In this document: positions 57,484-64,000 of the stretch, piece after piece
How positions within the stretch are numbered: the stretch's first letter is position 1
Layout: every line of letters begins with the position of its first letter
Assembly (NCBI GenBank): GCA_907163225.1
Contig: OU015322.1
Span: 682,001 to 746,000, forward strand
Length of the DNA stretch: 64,000 bases
DNA from: an uncultured Rhodocyclaceae bacterium
GTDB lineage: Bacteria > Pseudomonadota > Gammaproteobacteria > Burkholderiales > Rhodocyclaceae
Direction: 5' to 3'
The notes under the pieces: model-generated
Told to the model about the DNA's origin: nothing
Databases searched by the model: none
Seen by the model: only the letters and a program-made list of their open reading frames with translations
Program-made: the position numbers and the translations under genes

Positions 57484-59766
57484 ATGAAGAAATTTGTAGT
57501 GAAAACCACCGCGCTGATGCTGGCCGCAGGTTTTGCAGCCACTGCGTGGTCTGCCGAATCGCTGCAGGACGTCATGAAGCGTCGCGGCCTGAGCCAGCAG
57601 GATCTGCTCGCCGCATCCAAGACCTACGTTCCGACCGGCAAGCGCGACGAGTTCGTCGCCTTCAGTTCGGGCGGCCAGTCCGGCCAGATCATTGTTTATA
57701 GCATTCCGTCCATGCGCATCCTGAAGTACATCGGCGTCTTCACGCCGGAACCGTGGCAAGGCTACGGTTTCGATGAGAACTCCAAGGCCGTGCTGCGTCA
57801 GGGCAACATCGACGGCAAGGAAATCAACTGGGGCGATACGCACCACCCGGCCATGTCCGAAACACAGGGCAAGTACGACGGTCAGTTCCTGTTCATCAAT
57901 GACAAGGCCAATCCACGCCTCGCCGTGATCGACCTGCGTGACTTCGAAACCAAGCAGATCGTGGTCAACCCGATTTTCAAGTCGGAACACGGCGGCGCTT
58001 TTGCCACGCCGAATACCGAATACATCATCGAAGCCGCCCAGTACGCCTCGCCGCTCGAGAACAAGAAGTTCTACCCGCTCGAAGAGTTCAACGAAAAATA
58101 TCGTGGCGGTATCACCTACTGGAAATTCGACCGCAAGGAAGGCCGCCTTAACCCGAAGGAATCCTTCTCTCTGGAATTGCCGCCTTACAGCCAGGACTTG
58201 TCTGACGCGGGTAAAGGCCCGTCCGACGGCTGGTCCTTCACCAATTCCTTCTGTTCCGAGCGTTACGTCGGCGGCATCGAAAAGGGTCGCCCACCGTACG
58301 AAGCCGGTTGCTCCGCCAAGGACACCGACTATCTGCACGTGATCAACTGGAAGAAGGCTGCCGAACTGGTCGCCGCCGGCAAGGCCAAGACCATCAACGG
58401 CCACAAGGTGCTGATGATGGAAACGGCAATCAAGGAAGGCATCCTCTTCCTGGTTCCCGAACCGAAATCGCCGCACGGCGTCGACGTCACCCCGGACGGC
58501 AAGTTCCTGACTGTCGCCGGCAAGCTCGACACCCACGTCTCCGTCTATTCCTTCGAGAAGATCCAGGCCGCCATCAAGGCCGGCAAGTTCGAATCCAAGG
58601 ATCCGTACGGCATTCCGGTCATCGGCATGAAGGATGCGTTGCATACGCAAGTTCAGCTTGGCCTCGGCCCCTTGCACACCCAGTATGATTCCAAGCCCTG
58701 TATCGCCTACACCTCGCTGTACGTCGATTCGCAGGTCGTTAAATGGAACCACTGCGAAGGCAAGGTACTCGACAAGATCTCCGTTCACTACAACATCGGT
58801 CACCTGATGACCATGGAAGGTGACTCGGCTGACCCGAAGGGTCGTTACCTGGTTGCACTGAACAAGCTGGCGATCGACCGCTTCGTGCCGGTTGGCCCGC
58901 TGCACCCGCAGAATCACCAGCTGATCGACATTTCGAACGACAAGATGCAACTGTTGTACGACATGCCGCTGCCGCTGGGTGAGCCACATTACGTAGTCGC
59001 CATCGAAGCTTCGAAGCTGAAGCCGGGCGTGCGCTACAAGGTTGGTACCGATTCCCGCACCGACAAGCCGCACCCGGGTGCTGTCCGTGCCGGCGAAGAG
59101 CGTACCGAGAAGAAGGGCAACAAGATCACGGTCTACGGCACACTGATCCGTTCCCACATCACCCCGGAAACTATCGAGGCTGATGTTGGCGACGAAATCA
59201 CGGTCCATCTGACCAACCTCGAACGTGCTCAGGACGAAACCCACGGCTTCACGGTCTCGACCATGAACGTCCATGCTTCCGTCGAACCGGGCAAGACGGT
59301 CACCGTCAAGTTCAAGGCTGACAAGGAAGGCGTCTATCCGTACTACTGCACCGAGTTCTGCTCCGCGCTGCACCTTGAAATGCAGGGTTACCTGCTGGTC
59401 AAGCCGAAGGGCTGGAAGCCGGGCAAGGTTGAAGCAGCCAAGGCTGTCTATACCGAAGCCGACTACAAGGCCACGGTCAAGAAGGTTGCCGACACCCAGG
59501 TCGTCATTGACTCCGTCGTTGGTTACATCACCAGCGTCAACTTCAAGGACTTCCCGGATGTGGTAAACATGGTCGATGACGCGACCGACCAGCTCAACAA
59601 GATGAAGGAAGCCAAGGGCAAGCATGAAGCCGCAGCCGCCAAGAAGGATTGGGACCAGGCGAACCTGTGGGCCGAGCAAGTCTGGCAATACCAGGTCAAG
59701 GCAGCTGACATCGGTCTGCGTGCCAAGACCTACCTTGAGCAGAACGGTGCCAAGAAGGTCAAGTAA
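57484..59766 (+). CDS. nosZ: nitrous oxide reductase, Sec-exported (clade II type)
   Basis: The 760-residue periplasmic enzyme reduces N2O to N2. A Sec signal (MKKFVVKTTALMLAAGFAAT, no twin Arg) marks clade II. The beta-propeller Cu-Z domain has THHPAMSE, SEHGGAF, PHGVDVTPDG and GPLHTQY; the C-terminal cupredoxin has Cu-A ligands in YYCTEFCSALHLEMQG. After the Cu-A domain is an unusual ~120-residue Ala/Lys-rich helical extension without a CxxCH. ATG at 57484 fits the ribosome-binding site better than 57469. A terminator hairpin separates it from the following cytochrome. Confidence 0.97.
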   Translation: MKKFVVKTTALMLAAGFAATAWSAESLQDVMKRRGLSQQDLLAASKTYVPTGKRDEFVAFSSGGQSGQIIVYSIPSMRILKYIGVFTPEPWQGYGFDENSKAVLRQGNIDGKEINWGDTHHPAMSETQGKYDGQFLFINDKANPRLAVIDLRDFETKQIVVNPIFKSEHGGAFATPNTEYIIEAAQYASPLENKKFYPLEEFNEKYRGGITYWKFDRKEGRLNPKESFSLELPPYSQDLSDAGKGPSDGWSFTNSFCSERYVGGIEKGRPPYEAGCSAKDTDYLHVINWKKAAELVAAGKAKTINGHKVLMMETAIKEGILFLVPEPKSPHGVDVTPDGKFLTVAGKLDTHVSVYSFEKIQAAIKAGKFESKDPYGIPVIGMKDALHTQVQLGLGPLHTQYDSKPCIAYTSLYVDSQVVKWNHCEGKVLDKISVHYNIGHLMTMEGDSADPKGRYLVALNKLAIDRFVPVGPLHPQNHQLIDISNDKMQLLYDMPLPLGEPHYVVAIEASKLKPGVRYKVGTDSRTDKPHPGAVRAGEERTEKKGNKITVYGTLIRSHITPETIEADVGDEITVHLTNLERAQDETHGFTVSTMNVHASVEPGKTVTVKFKADKEGVYPYYCTEFCSALHLEMQGYLLVKPKGWKPGKVEAAKAVYTEADYKATVKKVADTQVVIDSVVGYITSVNFKDFPDVVNMVDDATDQLNKMKEAKGKHEAAAAKKDWDQANLWAEQVWQYQVKAADIGLRAKTYLEQNGAKKVK

Positions 59767-59796
59767 GCAGCAAACTTGATCTGACTTAAAGCATTC

Positions 59797-59832
59797 AACG
59801 GGGAACAGAGCGAATCTGTTCCCCGTTTCACA
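59797..59832 (+). terminator. hairpin after nosZ
   Basis: AACGGGGAACAGA and TCTGTTCCCCGTT form a 13-bp stem with a 5-nt loop, 30 bp after the nosZ stop. A weak T tract (TTTCA) follows. It probably partially terminates, keeping nosZ mRNA above that of downstream genes. Confidence 0.7.
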
Positions 59833-59849
59833 TTCAGGAGGGAATAACC

Positions 59850-60158
59850 ATGAAATTTGTAATGACTTTGATTGCAGCTGCACTCGTCGCTTCACCTGCC
59901 GTCGCAGCACTCGACGGCGCCAAGCTTTTTGCAGAAAAAACCTGTAACGCCTGCCATGGCGCCAAGGCTGACAAGCCGCTGATGCCGAACTATCCGAAGT
60001 TGGCTGGTCAGAACGCCGCCTACGCCGAAGCGCAAATGAAAGACATCAAGAGCGGTGCCCGCAACAACGGCCAGACCGCCGCCATGAAGGGCGTCATGCA
60101 CCTTGTCAATGACGAGGAAATCAAGGCGATCGCGGAATATTTGTCAAAACTCAAATGA
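59850..60158 (+). CDS. c-type cytochrome, mono-heme
   Basis: The 102-residue periplasmic cytochrome has a signal peptide (ends AVAA), CNACH heme motif and a distal Met in the region AMKGVMHLV. Small c5/c553-type cytochromes occur in clade II nos clusters as electron donors to NosZ. AGGAGGG precedes the ATG. It is bounded by hairpins on both sides. Confidence 0.93.
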   Translation: MKFVMTLIAAALVASPAVAALDGAKLFAEKTCNACHGAKADKPLMPNYPKLAGQNAAYAEAQMKDIKSGARNNGQTAAMKGVMHLVNDEEIKAIAEYLSKLK

Positions 60159-60200
60159 TATTTTGAAGCCGGTTTTTCCGGCTTCTGACCAACATCAAAG

Positions 60201-60242
60201 AACGCTGATATACATTGTGCAACAATAGTTTCAGCGTTTTTT
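60201..60242 (+). terminator. terminator between the two nos cytochromes
   Basis: AACGCTGA pairs with TCAGCGTT, with an inner stem ATTGT/ACAAT, followed by six T. Another small stem GAAGCCGG/CCGGCTTC precedes it at 60165-60185. Confidence 0.75.
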
Positions 60243-60270
60243 AATAACACGCCATAAAAGGAAACCGAAC

Positions 60271-61038
60271 ATGAAAAAAGCATCACTCCTTTTGATCAGC
60301 CTGCTGTCAGCGGGCATCGCTTTTGCCGCACCACCAGCCCCGAAAACTGAGGGCATCGAAGGCAAGGATTACAAATGGAATGCCCAGGCCGGCGAAAAAG
60401 TCGAAGCCCTGACCAAGAAGGGTGACAAGAAGCGCGGCGAAGAAGGTTACGAAACCTGCGGCGCCTGTCACCTGCCCTCCGGCGCTGGTCGTCCTGACGG
60501 TACATTCCCGCAACTCGCTGGCCAGCACACTACCGTGCTGATCAAGCAGATGGCCGACATCCGTGCCGGCCTGCGCGACAACCCGACGATGTACCCGTTT
60601 GCCGCCACGCTGACCGATGCCCAGGAACTGGCCGACGTCGCCGCCTACATCGAAGGTCTGTGCATTCCGCTCGATCACGGCCATTACGACTCCAAGCCGG
60701 GCGATGCCGGCAAGGACTGGAAGGTACCGGCCGACACCGAAAAGCGCCTGGCCGAAGGCAAGGCGCTGTACGAGAAGGAGTGCCTGGAGTGCCACGGCAA
60801 GAACGGCGAAGGCGTGAAAGAAAAGTTCTATCCCGTGATCGCCGGCCAGCACTACAAGTACCTGCTGCGCCAGATGACCGAGATTCGTGACGGCCACCGC
60901 CGCAATGCCAATCCGGACATGGTCAAGATCATCAAGAAATACAACAATGACCAGTTGATCTCGATTTCGGCTTATCAGGCCAGCCTGCAGATGCCGGGCA
61001 ACATGTGCAAGCCGAAAGCCGGCGGCAAGAAGAAGTAA
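60271..61038 (+). CDS. di-heme cytochrome c
   Basis: The 255-residue periplasmic cytochrome has a signal peptide and two heme motifs (CGACH, CLECH), in two related halves. It probably feeds electrons from the quinol pool or bc1 toward NosZ together with the mono-heme cytochrome. A hairpin (GCTGCCCGTCA/TGACGGGCAGC) follows at 61059-61081. Confidence 0.92.
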   Translation: MKKASLLLISLLSAGIAFAAPPAPKTEGIEGKDYKWNAQAGEKVEALTKKGDKKRGEEGYETCGACHLPSGAGRPDGTFPQLAGQHTTVLIKQMADIRAGLRDNPTMYPFAATLTDAQELADVAAYIEGLCIPLDHGHYDSKPGDAGKDWKVPADTEKRLAEGKALYEKECLECHGKNGEGVKEKFYPVIAGQHYKYLLRQMTEIRDGHRRNANPDMVKIIKKYNNDQLISISAYQASLQMPGNMCKPKAGGKKK

Positions 61039-61058
61039 AATAGTTCTGCTGTAGCACC

Positions 61059-61081
61059 GCTGCCCGTCACTGACGGGCAGC
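61059..61081 (+). terminator. hairpin between cytochrome and NosB-like gene
   Basis: An 11-bp inverted repeat without a T tract lies 20 bp after the stop of the di-heme cytochrome. It may be an mRNA-stabilising stem rather than a terminator. Confidence 0.45.
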
Positions 61082-61128
61082 CCACAACCCGACCCCAAAC
61101 CGGGCGCAACATGATAGAGAACGGCATC

Positions 61129-62103
61129 ATGGAAAAACAAAACAAAATTATCGGTGGTCTGACCCTGATCTCTCTGATCTGCCTGGTCGCTGCCTACTTT
61201 GCTCCGATCTGGTGGGTTTCGCTGACCGCCCCGAATTACCCGCCCGATGCCTTCCCCGATGGCATCCGCATCCATTTCCATTTCGATGGTGTCTATAACG
61301 GCTGCAAGGCAGCCGGCAAGGGCACCCGCATGGCCAACGAGATCATCCAGAAAGATCTCGCCCACGACGACGAACGCTACAACCCTATCACCGACGCCAA
61401 GAAGGATGTCGACAAGGGAGCAGAAGGCCTCGATTGCGTTCATGAAATGAACACCATCAACCACTACGTCGGCATGTTCCCGATCGCCACTGGCGCACCG
61501 GTCGAAAAGCCGCTGGCCAAGTTCTTCTTCGGCTTCTTTGCCGTGATGCTGCTAGCTTTCACGGTCAACCAGAAAAAACCACGAATTTTGATATTGAGCG
61601 CCGGCTTCGCCGCCGTCGCCGGCTGGATGATTGTCGACCAGTTCATGCTCGGTCACCTTGAAAGCCATGTGCAAGCGTACATGCAGGAAGCCGGCACATT
61701 CTTCAAAGAACCGGACAAGATCGCCGTGTGGGGTGACAACGTTCGCAACATCTCGAAGATCGTCATTTTCGGCTTGATCGGCGTCATGCTTTTCGTCATC
61801 GCCGCCACGGCCAAGATCCGTCCCTTCCAGCTTTTGCTGGCACTGGTTCCGGCCCTGCTTCCGGTATTCTTCGTCGTCACCTACGCCGGATGGCTGTGGT
61901 TCTTCGGCCACAACATGCACCCGTGGGGCGCCTTCACGGTCAAGCCCTTCATGCCCACCGTCTTCGGCGAAGGCAAGGTCGCCCAGTTCTCGACCTTCTC
62001 GTATCCGTACTGGGGTTACGGCCTGTTGCTGGTGATCTTCGTCTGCATGATGCTGGCCCTGCTCATCCGCCGCAAACAGTTGCGCGAAGGAACCGCCGAG
62101 TAG
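61129..62103 (+). CDS. nosB: NosB-like polytopic membrane protein of the clade II nos cluster
   Basis: The ~324-residue protein has about six transmembrane helices, a periplasmic loop starting WWVSLTAPNYPPDAFPDGIRIHFHFDGVYNGC, and NTINHYVGMFPI. Proteins of this type lie beside nosZ in clade II clusters (NosB of Wolinella is needed for N2O respiration), thought to aid electron transfer from quinol. Start 61129 or 61111. A dispersed repeat (61560-61590) encodes FTVNQKKPRILI. Confidence 0.75.
   Translation: MEKQNKIIGGLTLISLICLVAAYFAPIWWVSLTAPNYPPDAFPDGIRIHFHFDGVYNGCKAAGKGTRMANEIIQKDLAHDDERYNPITDAKKDVDKGAEGLDCVHEMNTINHYVGMFPIATGAPVEKPLAKFFFGFFAVMLLAFTVNQKKPRILILSAGFAAVAGWMIVDQFMLGHLESHVQAYMQEAGTFFKEPDKIAVWGDNVRNISKIVIFGLIGVMLFVIAATAKIRPFQLLLALVPALLPVFFVVTYAGWLWFFGHNMHPWGAFTVKPFMPTVFGEGKVAQFSTFSYPYWGYGLLLVIFVCMMLALLIRRKQLREGTAE
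61560..61590 (+). repeat. uptake-signal-like repeat, copy 21
   Basis: CACGGTCAACCAG, then AAAAAA and GAATTTTG. Inside the NosB-like gene, sense. Confidence 0.75.
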
Positions 62104-62109
62104 CCCGAC

Positions 62110-63468
62110 GTGAGCCGCCTGCCCCAATTGGCTCGGTTCGGTCTGGCCACAGCGCTGCTGTTGGTTATCTCCACCGCCAACACCGAACCGCAAGCGAATG
62201 TACCTGCCGGCATGGGCGCCCGCGCCGATGTCGACCGGCCCAAGCCGACCTTCATGCTGCACGAGCGTGACAAGCGCGTGCATGGCCTCAAGCCCTTCCA
62301 GGATCTGGTCGACAAGGCCCCCGCCGGCTCGGTGCTCAAGCCCCCGCCCGGCGTCTACTCCGGCCCGGTCACCATCAACAAGCCATTGACCATTGACGGC
62401 GATGGCAAGGTGACCATCGATTCAGGAGACCGCGGCACGGTCATGGTGCTGGACGCCAGCAATTCGACGATCCGCGGCATTCACCTGACCGGCTCCGGCG
62501 ACTCGCACGACACCGACGACTCCTGCCTCGATGTGCGCGGCAACCACAACACCATCGAGAACCTCGAGCTCGACAACTGCCTGTTCGGCCTCGACTTCAA
62601 ACAGTCGAACAACAACACGATTCGCGGCAATAGCATCCGCTCCAAGAACCGCGAACTCGGCGTGCGTGGCGACGGTCTGCGCCTTTGGTACAGCAACGAG
62701 AACCTGATCGAGAAGAACCAGATCATCGACTCGCGCGACATGGTCGCCTGGTACTCGCACAAGAATGTCTTCCGCGACAACCTCGGCCGGCGCAGCCGCT
62801 ACTCAATCCATTTCATGTTCGCCAACGACAACGTCGTGGAGCGCAACGCGTTCTACGACAACGCGGTCGGCGTCTATTTCATGTATACCGAAGGCGGCCT
62901 CGTCCGCGACAACATCATCTCGCATGCCACCGGCGCCACCGGCATGGGCATCGGCTTCAAGGAAGCCTCGGGCACCATCATCGAAAACAACGAGATCATC
63001 TACTGCGGCGTTGGCATCGGCTCCGACCTCTCGCCGTTTCAGCCCGACACCACCATCGAAATCCGTAACAACCGCTTCGCTTACAACGGCACCGGCATCC
63101 TCTTCAACAGCGAAACCGGTGGCAATAACGTGGTCGACAACACGTTCGAAGGCAACCTGACCCAAGTCGCCTACGGCGGGCACGGCGATAACAACAACAG
63201 CCCGAAGAACGTCTGGATCGGCAATTTCTGGGACGACTACCAAGGCTTCGACCGCAACAGCGACGGTGTCGGTGACAAGACCCACGAGCTGTACGCCTAC
63301 GCCGACCAGATCTGGATGGAACTGCCCATCGCCCGCTTCTTCCGCAGCTCGCCGGTCATGGAGCTGCTCGATTTTCTTGAACGCCTGGCCCCCTTCTCCA
63401 CACCGGACCTGATTCTGCGCGACGAAAAGCCGCGCTTCGTCAAACCTGATAGAACGGCACGATCATGA
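62110..63468 (+). CDS. nosD: periplasmic copper-processing protein NosD
   Basis: The 452-residue protein has a signal peptide and a right-handed beta-helix of repeated Asn ladders (NTIRGNSI, NLIEKNQI, NVVERNAFYDN, GTIIENNEI). NosD works with NosFY in Cu-Z maturation by supplying sulphur/copper. The GTG start is at 62110, 6 bp after the nosB stop. It overlaps nosG by 4 bp. Confidence 0.92.
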   Translation: MSRLPQLARFGLATALLLVISTANTEPQANVPAGMGARADVDRPKPTFMLHERDKRVHGLKPFQDLVDKAPAGSVLKPPPGVYSGPVTINKPLTIDGDGKVTIDSGDRGTVMVLDASNSTIRGIHLTGSGDSHDTDDSCLDVRGNHNTIENLELDNCLFGLDFKQSNNNTIRGNSIRSKNRELGVRGDGLRLWYSNENLIEKNQIIDSRDMVAWYSHKNVFRDNLGRRSRYSIHFMFANDNVVERNAFYDNAVGVYFMYTEGGLVRDNIISHATGATGMGIGFKEASGTIIENNEIIYCGVGIGSDLSPFQPDTTIEIRNNRFAYNGTGILFNSETGGNNVVDNTFEGNLTQVAYGGHGDNNNSPKNVWIGNFWDDYQGFDRNSDGVGDKTHELYAYADQIWMELPIARFFRSSPVMELLDFLERLAPFSTPDLILRDEKPRFVKPDRTARS

Positions 63469-64000
63469 GCGACATCGAAAACGACGTCGAAAGCGATAGT
63501 GGCGACAAGCCGCCTCGCAAGACGGCAGCCAACGCAACGCCGGCTGTATCAATCGCCAAGCGGCAGACCACCCGGCGCCGCGTGCTGCGCACCATCCTGC
63601 TCACCGGCGGCGTTCTCGGGGCGGCGATGTCCGGTTTCCTGCCCCTCGTCTACGCTCAGAAGAAGCGCCTGCGCCCGCCTGGCGCACTCGATGAAAGAGA
63701 TTTTCTCGGTAGCTGCATCAAATGCGGCCAGTGCGTTCAGGTCTGCCCGGTATCGGCCATCAAGCTGGCCGATCTGGTCGATGGCATGGGCGTTGGCGCG
63801 CCCTACATCGACCCGCGCGCCCAGGCTTGCGATTTCTCTTGCGATGCCGTGCAGTGCATTCTGGCCTGCCCGACCGGATCGCTGACGTATCACAAGCCGG
63901 CTTTCCTCCAGGTCCGCCCCGGTGCCGCGCTGGCCGCCAAGCCGATCCTGATCGCCAAGGAAAAGGATGCCGAGCCGACGCTCAACATGCACGAGCGCAT
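63465..64000 (+). CDS. nosG: NosG ferredoxin-like protein, partial
   Basis: The first 178 codons are in the window. After a charged N-terminus with RRR and a single hydrophobic stretch (TILLTGGVLGAAMSGFLPLV) come two 4Fe-4S motifs, CIKCGQCVQVCP and CDFSCDAVQCILACP. NosG-type proteins carry electrons from quinol toward NosZ in clade II clusters. ATG overlaps the nosD stop; the gene runs off the end. Confidence 0.85.
   Translation, partial: MSDIENDVESDSGDKPPRKTAANATPAVSIAKRQTTRRRVLRTILLTGGVLGAAMSGFLPLVYAQKKRLRPPGALDERDFLGSCIKCGQCVQVCPVSAIKLADLVDGMGVGAPYIDPRAQACDFSCDAVQCILACPTGSLTYHKPAFLQVRPGAALAAKPILIAKEKDAEPTLNMHER

Noticed and set aside
57352..59910. 852-codon minus-strand ORF opposite nosZ
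   Set aside because: Antisense shadow of nosZ; composition is Val/Gly/Asp-rich nonsense typical of third-position bias.

Overview
The window looks like a chromosomal segment of a high-GC betaproteobacterium of the Rhodocyclales, close to Dechloromonas/Azonexus. The reasons are a Sec-exported (clade II type) nitrous oxide reductase with Dechloromonas-like nos gene order, a class I PHA synthase locus with PhaR, RegB/RegA, and the gloB-methyltransferase-rnhA-dnaQ cluster. I see no tRNA, rRNA, insertion sequence, phage gene or CRISPR array. Genes are dense, and most large overlapping ORFs are GC-rich shadows.

Layout. 1-11.4 kb (mostly minus strand): an acetate-switch block with acetyl-CoA synthetase, an SLC5-transporter/histidine-kinase fusion, a CheY-like regulator, two DUF294 nucleotidyltransferase-like proteins, a membrane sensor fused to a DEDDh exonuclease, and a partial exonuclease-like protein that has lost its catalytic residues. 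11.6-13.8 kb: a YqhA-family membrane protein and a class I fumarase whose middle (about 12975-13602) is scrambled and AT-rich, most likely bad consensus sequence. 13.9-18.8 kb: a metalloprotease-like protein, a CorA-like transporter, and ilvBN behind a valine-rich leader peptide and terminator. 18.8-27.2 kb: PilZ protein, hybrid kinase, menB-menC, ModA, a CoA transferase/racemase. 27.4-31.4 kb: PHA locus (phaR, two phaB, phaC). 31.5-45 kb: ZIP transporter, PgeF, RluD, BamD, a Ser/Thr kinase-HDOD-GAF protein, RmuC, DUF748, GGDEF and CheY proteins, GloB. 45-50 kb: methyltransferase, rnhA, dnaQ, lipase-like protein, aminopeptidase. 50-55.5 kb: cytochrome c4-like protein, RegB/RegA-type redox regulators, second hybrid kinase. 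55.6-64 kb: a copper-delivery operon (PCuAC, SCO, FixH-like) divergent from nosZ, then two c-type cytochromes, a NosB-like membrane protein, nosD and the start of nosG.

The most interesting signal cuts across all of this. A dispersed ~33-bp sequence with core TGCTGCGGTC(A/G)ACCGG is followed by an A/T tract about one helical turn on and a second about two turns on. I count 21 good copies in 64 kb, in both orientations, 14 inside genes and 7 between them, including one inverted pair forming a hairpin between convergent genes. The layout (core plus two phased AT tracts, roughly one per 3 kb) matches DNA uptake signal sequences of Pasteurellaceae, which also contain GCGGT. I know of no such element in this lineage, and propose it as a candidate DNA-uptake-type or other genome-wide signal.
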